Origin: JBLHKE01 sp047619485
GTDB taxonomy: Bacteria > Verrucomicrobiota > Verrucomicrobiia > Verrucomicrobiales > DEV007
Direction: 5' to 3'
Assembly (NCBI GenBank): GCA_047619485.1
Contig: JBLHKE010000172.1
Coordinates: 1-11,800, forward strand
DNA: 11,800 nt
Position 1 is the stretch's first letter; each line of letters begins with the position of its first letter. Shown in pieces: positions 1-7,213 of the stretch. The notes beneath the pieces were generated by a model. The model saw nothing but the letters and a program-made list of their open reading frames with translations, was not told where the DNA came from and ran no database searches. Position numbers and translations under genes: made by a program.

Positions 1-62
1 GGGTGGGGGATGTGAGGCCGTTTGGTGCGCTGACAAAGAAAGTCATCGAGGGGGTCTACTAG
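1..62 (+). CDS. 3' end of an unidentified upstream gene (partial)
   Basis: Reading from base 3, the frame is open and ends in TAG at 60-62. The predicted C-terminus is VGDVRPFGALTKKVIEGVY. The mix of residues (GDVRPFG, then an amphipathic KKVIEGVY end) looks like a real protein terminus, and it lies on the same strand as the operon that follows. The piece is too short to assign to a family, and its start lies before the window. It may be the first gene of the operon at 243-4790, but the repeat at 85-240 lies between them. Being coding is an inference from one open frame only. Confidence 0.45.
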   Translation, partial: VGDVRPFGALTKKVIEGVY

Positions 63-84
63 TATGAGCAAGCTCAAGCAACCA

Positions 85-240
85 CGTAGCGCAGGCTTTA
101 GCCTGCGATCGCCAGCGCAATCCTGTCGTGTAAAGGCCTGTGCTCGAATGGAACCTCATGAGATCTCGTTTGTCATCGAATCCACTGGCCGTGCGCTAAC
201 GGCAATGTCGTCGCACACGCAGACCAAAGCCCATGCTACG
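85..240. repeat. MITE-like repeat with inverted ends, copy 1
   Basis: The two ends are imperfect inverted repeats. Bases 85-109 (starting CGTAGCGCAGGCTTTAG) and the reverse complement of 216-240 agree at 18 of 25 positions. A second copy of similar length lies in opposite orientation at 5643-5795. The two share not only the ends but internal blocks at matching offsets, such as GGCCTGTGCTC (136-146 here) and ACTGGCC (184-190 here). The element fills nearly all the space between the upstream stop and the aldehyde dehydrogenase start, ending two bases before that ATG. There is no coding capacity of note. It is probably a non-autonomous mobile or extragenic palindromic element; no target duplication was recognised. 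Confidence 0.65.
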
Positions 241-242
241 TC

Positions 243-1688
243 ATGAAAGACATCCCAACTATCACCCTCATCCGCAAGGGCAAGCTCTACCGCTCGCTCG
301 ACGTCCAGGACATTCCCAAGCTCGGCACCGATGAAGTCGTCGCGCGCGTGACTTTTGCCAACAGCGGCCTGATCCGACGTGACATGTTGGATTTTTCTGA
401 GGCCCGCGCGGCTCTCAAGAAGTTCAAAGCGGCGGATCTTCTCAAGATGGCTCAGGAGGCCGGCAAGGTGTTCCTCAATGATACGCTTCCCGTCGGTGAG
501 GAAGAAATTCCGCAGACTCCTGAGGATTACGTCCAGTCGCTGTCGGCCACCAGTGGCCTGCCACATACCTTGATCCGTATGAACATGGAGCGGCTCGCGG
601 GTGTTTTTAGTGAGGTGCCGACGATTTTCAAAGGCCTTTCGCGCGGACTCGATCCAGAGGTGCTCGATGGCGGGCACTGCCAGCAGAATGGCGTGCGTGT
701 GAGCTTCACGCCGAACGCGGACTTCCTCGGCGTGGTGTTGCCAAGCAACTCACCGGCGGTGAATGCGCTGTGGGCACCGGCCATCGGTATGAAGATGCCA
801 GTCGTGCTCAAGCCTGGTCGTGAGGAACCATGGACGCCATGGCGTTTGATCCAGGCATTTATCAAAGTCGGCGCGCCCCCAGAGGCGTTCAGTTTTTACC
901 CTGCGGATCATGACGGTTCCGGCGCGATCATTCGCCGCAGCCAGCGTGTCATGCTCTTCGGTGGCGATGCCACGGTCAAAGAATACGAGAACGACCCGCG
1001 GGTCGAAGTCCACGGCGCTGGCCGTAGCAAAATTATCATCGGCGATGATGAGATCGAGAATTGGCGCGATCACCTAGATATCATGGTACGCTCGATCAGC
1101 GCGAACAGCGGGCGCTCGTGCATCAACGCCTCTGCTATCATCGTTCCGAAATACGCGGATGAGATCGCGGCCGAACTCGCCAAACGCCTAGTGGATATGG
1201 TTCCGCGCAAGGCGGATGATCCGGCGGCAAATCTGTCAGGCTTCGCAAATCCAGTAATGGCGGAGGGGATCGACACGGCGATCACCGATGGCTTGGGCGA
1301 AAAAGGCGCGCGTGACGTCAGCATGGAACTGCGCGGAGGAAGCGAGCGCTACGTCCAGCTAGATGGGATGCACTACATGGTGCCGACCATCATGCGCTGT
1401 GACTCGATCGATCACCCACTAGCGAATACTGAGTTTCTGTTTCCCTACGCAAGTGTTGTGGAAATGCCACAGGCGAAGATGCTCGACTCGATCGGGAAAT
1501 CGCTGGCGGTGGCTGCGATCACCAAAGATGACGACTGGATCGATGAGCTGATCGCGGCTTCACACATCGAGCGGTTGAACGTCGGGCCGATGGCCACCAA
1601 CCATGTCGAGTGGGATCAGCCGCACGAGGGCAATCTTTTTGAGTTCCTCTTCAAGCGCCGCTCCATCCAAGTCACGAATGCAGCCTGA
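243..1688 (+). CDS. Aldehyde dehydrogenase family protein, atypical active site
   Basis: The protein has 481 residues, close to the usual length for the ALDH superfamily, which oxidises aldehydes with NAD(P). Visible landmarks are LPSNSP at 166-171 (the catalytic Asn region), KPG at 190-192 (coenzyme-binding Lys190), FGGDATV near 239-245, and the nucleophile Cys293 in NSGRSCINAS. The general-base position, normally Glu in an ELGGK-type motif, reads VHGAGRSK (257-264), so His258 appears to replace Glu. Loss of that Glu is known in CoA-acylating ALDHs, so this enzyme may form an acyl-CoA or act mainly with its reductase partner; that is inference. The stop overlaps the next gene's start by 11 bp, which implies translational coupling. 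There is no clear ribosome binding site, because the start follows the 85-240 repeat by two bases. The N-terminus MKDIPTITLIRKGKLYRSLD reads as genuine. The substrate is unknown. Confidence 0.88.
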   Translation: MKDIPTITLIRKGKLYRSLDVQDIPKLGTDEVVARVTFANSGLIRRDMLDFSEARAALKKFKAADLLKMAQEAGKVFLNDTLPVGEEEIPQTPEDYVQSLSATSGLPHTLIRMNMERLAGVFSEVPTIFKGLSRGLDPEVLDGGHCQQNGVRVSFTPNADFLGVVLPSNSPAVNALWAPAIGMKMPVVLKPGREEPWTPWRLIQAFIKVGAPPEAFSFYPADHDGSGAIIRRSQRVMLFGGDATVKEYENDPRVEVHGAGRSKIIIGDDEIENWRDHLDIMVRSISANSGRSCINASAIIVPKYADEIAAELAKRLVDMVPRKADDPAANLSGFANPVMAEGIDTAITDGLGEKGARDVSMELRGGSERYVQLDGMHYMVPTIMRCDSIDHPLANTEFLFPYASVVEMPQAKMLDSIGKSLAVAAITKDDDWIDELIAASHIERLNVGPMATNHVEWDQPHEGNLFEFLFKRRSIQVTNAA

Positions 1689-2859
1689 TCTAGCAGTGAT
1701 CTCGGCCGCGTCGCTGACTGATGGTCTCGGTGTCGCGCAGGACATTGTAGATTTTTCTCACACTCCCGGGACGCGGGTCGTCTTTGGAGCAGGGGTCATC
1801 GAGGGGGCGGGCGATCTCGTCAAGGAACTCGGCGGCAGCCGGGTGCTGATGGTGACCGATTCTGGAATCTTAAAAGCTGGGCATGCCGATTGGGTCAAAG
1901 GGATCCTTGAGCGCAACGGGCTGGAGGTGACGATCTTCTCAGGCGTCCATGAGAATCCCACCACCGACGACGTGAACGCGTGTGTGGAGGTTGCGAGGCA
2001 GGCCAACATCGATCTCATCGTCGGTCTCGGCGGCGGGAGCAGCATGGACACCGGCAAGGGATGCAATTTTATTCTCACCAACGGCGGTCATATGAAGGAC
2101 TACTGGGGGGTTGGCAAGGCGGAGAAACCGATGTTGCCGTTCGTCGCGATCCCGACGACGGCGGGGACGGGCAGCGAATGCCAGTCATTCGCTCTGATCG
2201 CCGATAAAGAAACCCACATGAAGATGGCCTGTGGCGACAAGAAGGCGGCGGCGAGAGTGGCAATCTTGGACCCTGAATTGACGCTGACCCAACCTGCGAT
2301 GGTGACGGCGCATACCGGGATCGATGCGATTACCCATGCGGTGGAGACCGCCGTCACGAAAAAGCGCACTGATATTTCGGTGCAGTATTCGAAGCTGGCC
2401 TTCGCCCTGCTCGACCGTGGCTTTGGCGAAGTTCTGCGTGACCCTACTTCGCTGCAGGCGCGGGCACGGATGCAGCTCGGTGCTGCTTACGCGGGCGTGG
2501 CGATCGAGAACAGCATGCTCGGCGCTGCGCATTCAGCAGCCAACCCGCTGACAGCCCATTTCGGTCTGGTGCACGGAGACGCGGTCGGTGTGATGATGCC
2601 GCATGTGGTGCGTTTGAATGCCGCTGGAGACGAGGGCGCGGCAGCCCGCTACGCGGACTTGTACGAGGGCGATTTGCCAGCACGTCTTGAGGAACATCTA
2701 CGCATGGCTGGGGTGAAGCCGGGATTGGAAGGCTACGGAGTTTCAGAGTCCGACGTGCCGATGCTGGCAGCGGAGGCCGCCGAGCAGTGGACTGCGCAGT
2801 TCAATCCGATTGAGGTGAATGCGGTGGTGTTTGAAGCGCTGTACCGCAGCGCACTCTAG
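1678..2859 (+). CDS. Iron-containing alcohol dehydrogenase
   Basis: A group III (Fe-ADH) alcohol dehydrogenase of 393 residues that interconverts an alcohol and an aldehyde with NAD(P)H. The dinucleotide motif GGGSSMDTGKG is at 118-128. The metal ligands expected for the family are present: Asp216 and His220 in GIDAITHAVE, His285 in AAHSAANP, and His299 in LVHGD. TTAGTGSE (160-167) is also typical. I chose ATG 1678 because the extra 25 residues of the longer frame from 1603 are low-complexity Ser/Ala/Arg inside the previous gene. With this start the gene overlaps the ALDH by 11 bp. The ALDH/Fe-ADH pairing suggests handling of a small aldehyde such as lactaldehyde or glycolaldehyde, but the sequence does not show which. 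No Shine-Dalgarno is seen, consistent with coupling. Confidence 0.92.
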   Translation: MQPDLAVISAASLTDGLGVAQDIVDFSHTPGTRVVFGAGVIEGAGDLVKELGGSRVLMVTDSGILKAGHADWVKGILERNGLEVTIFSGVHENPTTDDVNACVEVARQANIDLIVGLGGGSSMDTGKGCNFILTNGGHMKDYWGVGKAEKPMLPFVAIPTTAGTGSECQSFALIADKETHMKMACGDKKAAARVAILDPELTLTQPAMVTAHTGIDAITHAVETAVTKKRTDISVQYSKLAFALLDRGFGEVLRDPTSLQARARMQLGAAYAGVAIENSMLGAAHSAANPLTAHFGLVHGDAVGVMMPHVVRLNAAGDEGAAARYADLYEGDLPARLEEHLRMAGVKPGLEGYGVSESDVPMLAAEAAEQWTAQFNPIEVNAVVFEALYRSAL

Positions 2860-2916
2860 GCCGGCGACGTTTTTGAGGCTTGACGAAGCCGTGGATCAGG
2901 GTTGCAGTCCCTGCTA

Positions 2917-3768
2917 ATGGATCAGAAATCATTACTTTTGGAAAATTTAGCCGTTTGCAGTTGGTCGCTCCAACCGAAGGACACGGCTGATCTAATTTCG
3001 ATGCTGCAGTCGATTGGCCTATCACGGGTTCAATTGGCGCTCAACGATCATCGCGGCAGTGCGGGAGGGGAGGCGATCGGTAGGGAGCTGGAGGACGCCG
3101 GCATCGAGATCGTTTCTGGGATGTTTGGGACGGTTGGTGAAGATTACACCAGCCTCGAAACGATCCATGCAACTGGAGGCGTCGTTCCTGACGAGCACTG
3201 GGAGGCCAATCTGGAGATCGCGGGTGAGGTGATCGCGACTTCGAAATCGCTCGGGCTGAACCTGGTGAGCTTCCATGCTGGTTTCCTTCCGGAGGAGGCC
3301 TCTGACCCGAATTATGCGAAGCTGATCGACCGGCTGAGGACGCTGGCGAAAATGTTTGCAGAGGCAGGCATCGATCTAGCATTCGAGACCGGGCAGGAGG
3401 AGGCTGAGATCTTGGCCAAGTTTCTCGACGACCTTGCGGCGCCCAACGTTGGGGTCAATTTTGATCCGGCGAACATGATTCTCTACGCGAAAGGCGATCC
3501 AGTGGCAGGATTGAAGACCTTGTTGCCGTACCTCCAGCAAATTCACATCAAGGACGCCAACCTCACACCTGAACCCGGAACTTGGGGCAGCGAAGTCGTC
3601 GTCGGGACTGGGCAGGTCGACTGGCCGGCGTTCATGGAGGTGCTGATTGGCGCTGAATACAAAAACGCGCTGGTCATCGAGCGCGAGGCGGGTGACGATC
3701 GGGTAGCCGAAATCACTGCGGCGAAAAATCACCTCGAATCCATATTGAAGAAAGGCTCAGAAGCATGA
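2917..3768 (+). CDS. Sugar phosphate isomerase/epimerase-like TIM-barrel protein
   Basis: The 283-residue protein belongs to the xylose-isomerase-like TIM barrel (AP endonuclease 2) superfamily. Probable metal and substrate residues lie at the ends of successive strands: His120 in SFHAGF, Glu157 in FETGQE, Asp183 in NFDPAN, His210 in IHIKD, and Glu255 in IERE. VGTGQVDW at 229-236 is also characteristic. ATG 2917 is preferred over a TTG at 2902 because the alignment-like core begins right after it; the TTG would add five residues. The gene sits 57 bp after the alcohol dehydrogenase and overlaps the next oxidoreductase by 4 bp (ATGA). Such isomerase plus Gfo/Idh pairs are common in carbohydrate catabolism, often on inositols or 3-keto sugars. 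The exact substrate cannot be read here. Confidence 0.88.
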   Translation: MDQKSLLLENLAVCSWSLQPKDTADLISMLQSIGLSRVQLALNDHRGSAGGEAIGRELEDAGIEIVSGMFGTVGEDYTSLETIHATGGVVPDEHWEANLEIAGEVIATSKSLGLNLVSFHAGFLPEEASDPNYAKLIDRLRTLAKMFAEAGIDLAFETGQEEAEILAKFLDDLAAPNVGVNFDPANMILYAKGDPVAGLKTLLPYLQQIHIKDANLTPEPGTWGSEVVVGTGQVDWPAFMEVLIGAEYKNALVIEREAGDDRVAEITAAKNHLESILKKGSEA

Positions 3769-4790
3769 TCAAAGTAGGCGTTATCGGACTAGGAATGATG
3801 GGGCAAATGCACTTGGCCGGTTGGTCGGGCATCCGCGGAACACGCTTGCTGATGGTGGCGGACAACGATCCACGCCGCGCTGCAGGTGATTTCTCAGGGT
3901 CGTGGTCGAACATGGAAGGCGGGGCGAAAGAACTCGACTTCACGAAGATCACCGGGACGACGGATCCGATGGAGCTGATCCACTCTGACGAAATCGACAT
4001 CGTCGATATCTGCGTGCCGACGCCGTTCCATATGGATCTGGCGCTGGCGGCGATCAAGGCTGGCAAGCATGTGCTGTGTGAAAAACCACTGGCACGCACG
4101 GCTGCAGACGCGCGCAAAATTGCGCGGGCGGCTGAGAAGGGCAGCGGTTTTTTTATGCCGGCGATGTGCCTGCGCTTCTGGCCCCAGTGGGCGTGGATCA
4201 AGAAGGCGATTGAGAAGGGGACTTACGGAAAAGTTATCAGCGCGGAGTTCCGTCGCGTGGGCGGGTTGCCGCCAGGGTGGTTCGTCAATGGCAAGCTATC
4301 CGGTGGGGCGATTCTCGACCTGCATCTGCACGACACCGATTTTGTGAACCACTTGTTCGGCACGCCAGATGCGGTGAGCAGTGGCGGGTGGGTCGGTCCG
4401 AGCGGATGCGTCGATCACGTCGAGACGCGCTACATTTACGAAGGTGGACCAGTGGTGACTGCGCAGGGCAGCTGGGCCGCCCCGGCGATGCCGTTCGATA
4501 TGAGTTTCTGTGTGCTGTTTGAAAACGCGGGTGTCGACTACAACCTGAGCCGGACTGAGGCGCCGCTGATGCTCTATCGCAACGCGAAGGGCAATCGCAA
4601 GGCACCTGAGCCGGTGGCGGTGAAGTGTCCGGAAGGAGATGGCTACAAGGGCGAGATGGCTTACCTTGCGAAATGTGTGCGCACCGGCAAAACTCCGGAT
4701 GTGGTGACTGCGGCTGAGGCTGCTGAATCGATCCGCATTGTCGAGGCGGAGAACAAGAGCGTGCTTACTGGCCGGATCGTGAAACTCTAA
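3765..4790 (+). CDS. Gfo/Idh/MocA family NAD(P)-dependent oxidoreductase
   Basis: A 341-residue sugar or polyol dehydrogenase-type protein. The N-terminal Rossmann fold opens with VGVIGLGMMG (4-13). The family's EKP motif is at 106-108 in HVLCEKPLA, after CVPTPFH. The C-terminal domain contains GGAILDLHLHD (180-190), where the His and Asp residues correspond to the catalytic/substrate region of the family. The ATG overlaps the upstream isomerase stop by 4 bp, so the two are translationally coupled and probably act in the same pathway: oxidation of a sugar hydroxyl followed or preceded by isomerisation. It is the last gene of the operon. No clear rho-independent terminator follows the TAA. Confidence 0.93.
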   Translation: MIKVGVIGLGMMGQMHLAGWSGIRGTRLLMVADNDPRRAAGDFSGSWSNMEGGAKELDFTKITGTTDPMELIHSDEIDIVDICVPTPFHMDLALAAIKAGKHVLCEKPLARTAADARKIARAAEKGSGFFMPAMCLRFWPQWAWIKKAIEKGTYGKVISAEFRRVGGLPPGWFVNGKLSGGAILDLHLHDTDFVNHLFGTPDAVSSGGWVGPSGCVDHVETRYIYEGGPVVTAQGSWAAPAMPFDMSFCVLFENAGVDYNLSRTEAPLMLYRNAKGNRKAPEPVAVKCPEGDGYKGEMAYLAKCVRTGKTPDVVTAAEAAESIRIVEAENKSVLTGRIVKL

Positions 4791-4797
4791 GTGCTTG

Positions 4798-4926
4798 TCA
4801 GTAAATAACTCCTACAATCTGCTGGTTATTTTGGCCATCACTCGTGTTAGCTTCCAACTCAAATAGCCCGCTATAATCGCTGAAATCTGCCTTGGTGCTG
4901 GCTAAAATTCCTGCGCATCTTCGCAT
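4798..4926 (-). CDS. Possible 42-residue small protein with strong RBS
   Basis: On the minus strand an ATG at 4926 opens a frame of 42 codons ending in TGA at 4800-4798. It starts MRRCAGILASTKADFSDYSG and ends NNQQIVGVIY. An AGGAG lies seven bases upstream of the ATG (4938-4934 on the minus strand), the best ribosome-binding match noticed in the window; most other genes here show none. No signal peptide, membrane segment or known motif was seen. It could instead be part of another dispersed repeat, since it lies at the edge of the repeat cluster and is AT-rich compared with the neighbouring genes. Coding status is uncertain. Confidence 0.3.
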   Translation of the reverse strand: MRRCAGILASTKADFSDYSGLFELEANTSDGQNNQQIVGVIY

Positions 4927-4980
4927 GACTTATCTCCTGACAACCCCTAAGGCTCTGCGGTAGTCTTGTTACCCGAAAAC

Positions 4981-5069
4981 GCGGGACTGGAGCGGAGTAA
5001 AGCCGTCGCGCTCTGGGCGGCTACACGGGTCACTGATCGACTCTGCAGGTTCTTGCCGATTAGTCCCGC
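4981..5069. repeat. Possible small palindromic element
   Basis: An 8-bp perfect inverted repeat, GCGGGACT (4981-4988) and AGTCCCGC (5062-5069), bounds 89 bp. Inside it AGCCG (5001-5005) can pair with CGGCT (5018-5022). The overall size matches the other small elements at 5134-5216 and 10923-11011, but the arms are short. This is only a candidate. Confidence 0.3.
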
Positions 5070-5133
5070 CGCTGAGCGTTGGATTTGTTATCCTTGTGGG
5101 TATCAAGAAGGTTTTGTGTAATCCAGCAGCACC

Positions 5134-5216
5134 CCACAGAGTGCAACTCCATGCTACGGGGAGTCGCGAATTGCGAGCGCAGCACGCAAGAGGTAGCACG
5201 GAGTTGCACTCCGTGG
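5134..5216. repeat. 83-bp palindromic element with 24-bp arms
   Basis: The arm at 5134-5157 and the reverse complement of 5193-5216 agree at 22 of 24 positions. Each arm is itself nearly self-complementary around GGAGTTGCACTCC, so the DNA could form a cloverleaf or cruciform as well as one long stem. The 35-bp spacer includes CGCGAATTGCG. It has no coding potential. This looks like a REP/MITE-type extragenic palindrome. Confidence 0.6.
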
Positions 5217-5291
5217 ACGGCTACTCAATCACACTGGTTTTCTCCTTCGGCGCTAGACCGTGACCATGGCCACTCGGGCGAATGAAATAAG

Positions 5292-5458
5292 CTAGGGCAC
5301 CTCCGGAAACCTGCTGTGGAAATGGGGCGCAGAGAAAATTCCCGCTGGCGAGGCGATAAACGCTAAGCTATCTGGTGATAGTGGGCGCTTTAGCAACGAA
5401 GACCGCGGGGATTTTATCAAGCTCCAGCCCGCATGAGGTTTTCGGAGGTGCCCGCTAG
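5292..5458. repeat. 167-bp long imperfect hairpin element
   Basis: The ends are inverted repeats: 5292-5312 (CTAGGGCACCTCCGGAAACC...) and 5436-5458 pair with a two-base bulge and one mismatch. Complementarity continues inwards: a segment near 5335-5350 (GAGAAAATTCCCGC) pairs with one near 5407-5420 (GCGGGGATTTTATC). The centre is CTATC-TGGT-GATAG near 5368-5381. The whole unit can therefore fold as one imperfect hairpin. No ORF is supported inside. It is probably a palindromic non-autonomous element. Confidence 0.55.
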
Positions 5459-5642
5459 TTCTTGGACTTGCTCCCGGATGCCAAAACGCATGTGGTTTTG
5501 TTGAAGGGCGAACGTCGAGTGCGAGGCTAGGAGGGCGGTCGATGTCCGAAGATCTCTTGGGCGCACGTCCCAAGACCATCGCGACGCCCACAAACGCTGG
5601 TCCAAACTCTGGCGAGTTCAGCCACCTTCATCTCCGTATTTC

Positions 5643-5795
5643 GCGACAGCCTCTTTAGGCTGCGTCCGCCGAAGCGATCCCATTTACTGATGGCCAGTGC
5701 GCGAACGGAATCCAAGAGCGTCTGGCGTGTCGTCGAGAGCACAGGCCACGCGCAGACGGGACTGCCGTTTCTGACGCAGCCTAAAGGCTACGCTA
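5643..5795. repeat. MITE-like repeat with inverted ends, copy 2
   Basis: The left end (5643-5666, containing CTTTAGGCTGCGTC) and the reverse complement of the right end (5773-5795, containing GACGCAGCCTAAAGGCT) match except for one extra base and a few differences. Read on the minus strand, it lines up with the 85-240 repeat along its whole length, sharing GGCCTGTGCTC and ACTGGCC at equivalent offsets. It ends about 40 bp from the 3' end of the MFS gene. The copies are diverged, so this looks like an old dispersed family. Confidence 0.65.
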
Positions 5796-5835
5796 CATGG
5801 CTAAGAGCCTTGCTGCGAAAGGAGGTTCACGTGAG

Positions 5836-7128
5836 CTACGCCTCGGAGCGTGACTTGTCTTTGAATAGGATGAAGAAGGCGACGAGGACGATCGCAGCCA
5901 TGATGGCCGGGAAATACCAGACCGCTGGCCAGTTTACCACCGCGGCGTCGCCAGTCCCAGTTGTCTGCTTGCCGTTCCACCAGCCGTTGACGTTGGCGCC
6001 GATGAACATTCCGACCCCTAGCGTGACGAAGGCGATAAAGCCTTGGGCGCTCGAGCGGATGTCATTCGGCGCGCGTTTGTCCACGTAGAGTTGACCGGTG
6101 AAGAAGAAGAAGTCGTAGCAGATGCCGTGGGAAATCACGCCAAGGAACAGCAACAGGTGTGCGTCCGGTCCGCCGGTGGCGAAGCAGAGGTAGCGGATCA
6201 CCCAGAATGCCATCCCGATCAGGAGCATGTTCTTCACGCCGATCTTCTTGAAGAAGAATGGCACCAGCAATAGGAAGAAGATCTCAGATACTTGTCCGAG
6301 GGTGAGGACGCCCTCGGAGTTCCCCACGCCCATCGCTTTCAGGTATCCATTAGCAGTCTGGTAGTAGAAGGAGAGTGGAATGCAGATGAGCAGCGAGCAG
6401 ACGATGAACACCGCAAACGATGGATCTTTCATCAAGCGGATCGCCTTCAGTCCGATCAGGTCGCCGATGGTAGTTTTTTGACCCTTCAGCTTCGGAGGGG
6501 TGTTCGGAAGGAGGAAGCAGAAGAGACCGAGGATGATTGAGGCTCCAGCTCCTAAGAAGAGTGGCCAGTTGGTGCTGCCTAGATCGGTCGCCCCCTCTGG
6601 AGAGGGTGGGCCACCTAGGAATTGTGGGAGCTGGAAAGCGATAGATTTGTCGGCGAGCAAGAAGCTCCCGCCGACTGCGATGCCCGAGGCGATCCAGCCG
6701 AGAGTGCCCAATGTCCGGATCGGCGGGGCATCTTTCTCCGGATCAGCCACCGACTGGAACAGAACCGAGTTCACAAGAGCGAGCGTCGGCATGTAGCAGA
6801 GCAGGTGGATGAAAATATAGGGGAAGAACGAAGCCCAATCCGTTGCCTGGGCTGCCATGAACAAGGCGGCGCCACCAATCAGGTGCAACACACCCAAGAC
6901 GATCTGAGATGGGAAAAATTTGTCGGCGATCAGTCCGACTAAGATGGGTGAGACCATGGCGGCAATTCCGGTGAGACCGTAGGCGAAGCCAATTTTCTCC
7001 GGCGCGATCCCCAGGCTGCTGAGGAAGGGATACATTGGCACATACCAGACTCCCCAGATGAAGAACTGGAGGAACATCATGATGCAGAGCTTTGGTTTTG
7101 CAGAACCGCTAGGGATAGAGTCGGACAT
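5836..7128 (-). CDS. MFS transporter, nucleoside:H+ symporter (NupG/XapB-like) type
   Basis: The 430-residue integral membrane protein has about 12 hydrophobic segments, as usual for this family (E. coli NupG has 418 residues). Typical regions are FLQFFIWGVWYVPMYPFL (19-36), YMPTLALVNS (112-121) and RTLGTLGW (138-145), which resemble the nucleoside/H+ symporter (NHS) branch of the major facilitator superfamily. The second half contains KSRS at its extreme C-terminus and a long helix-rich core with FYYQTANGYL. Known members carry nucleosides, but related carriers in Bacteroidetes and Verrucomicrobia often sit with sugar genes, so the substrate may be a sugar. An 85-bp gap separates its start from the TPM gene upstream on the same strand. 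No clear Shine-Dalgarno is seen. Confidence 0.88.
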   Translation of the reverse strand: MSDSIPSGSAKPKLCIMMFLQFFIWGVWYVPMYPFLSSLGIAPEKIGFAYGLTGIAAMVSPILVGLIADKFFPSQIVLGVLHLIGGAALFMAAQATDWASFFPYIFIHLLCYMPTLALVNSVLFQSVADPEKDAPPIRTLGTLGWIASGIAVGGSFLLADKSIAFQLPQFLGGPPSPEGATDLGSTNWPLFLGAGASIILGLFCFLLPNTPPKLKGQKTTIGDLIGLKAIRLMKDPSFAVFIVCSLLICIPLSFYYQTANGYLKAMGVGNSEGVLTLGQVSEIFFLLLVPFFFKKIGVKNMLLIGMAFWVIRYLCFATGGPDAHLLLFLGVISHGICYDFFFFTGQLYVDKRAPNDIRSSAQGFIAFVTLGVGMFIGANVNGWWNGKQTTGTGDAAVVNWPAVWYFPAIMAAIVLVAFFILFKDKSRSEA

Positions 7129-7213
7129 AAGATCTAAAAATTTGCAGGTGGCTATTCAGGTGAGGAATATTTTGCGAGAGCCGCAAAACGCTAGGATACA
7201 GAATTGTTTAAGT

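Larger units (their letters stand above)
4791..5835. other. Intergenic region of about 1 kb packed with palindromic elements
   Basis: No long ORF here looks like a protein. The stretch contains a 42-codon ORF at 4798-4926 (minus), a segment with GCGGGACT / AGTCCCGC ends (4981-5069), an 83-bp element with 24-bp arms (5134-5216), a 167-bp long hairpin (5292-5458), and a 153-bp MITE-like repeat (5643-5795). Between 5459 and 5642 there are only small hairpins, for example CAAAAC/GTTTTG at 5481-5499 and CTTGGG/CCCAAG near 5552-5572. Bases 4798-4960 are visibly richer in A and T than the flanking genes. The region separates the plus-strand operon from a convergent minus-strand gene set. Confidence 0.7.

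Noticed and set aside
64..246. 60-residue plus-strand ORF before the aldehyde dehydrogenase
   Set aside because: It mostly coincides with the 85-240 repeat, whose second copy does not keep the frame, and its composition does not look like protein.
1603..1677. 25-residue N-terminal extension of the iron alcohol dehydrogenase
   Set aside because: It is Ser/Ala/Arg-rich out-of-frame sequence within the end of the aldehyde dehydrogenase. The ATG at 1678 gives normal family length and a typical short overlap.
5690..6088. 132-residue plus-strand ORF overlapping the MFS gene end
   Set aside because: It begins in the repeat at 5643-5795 and runs antisense to a clear transporter, with no recognisable domain.
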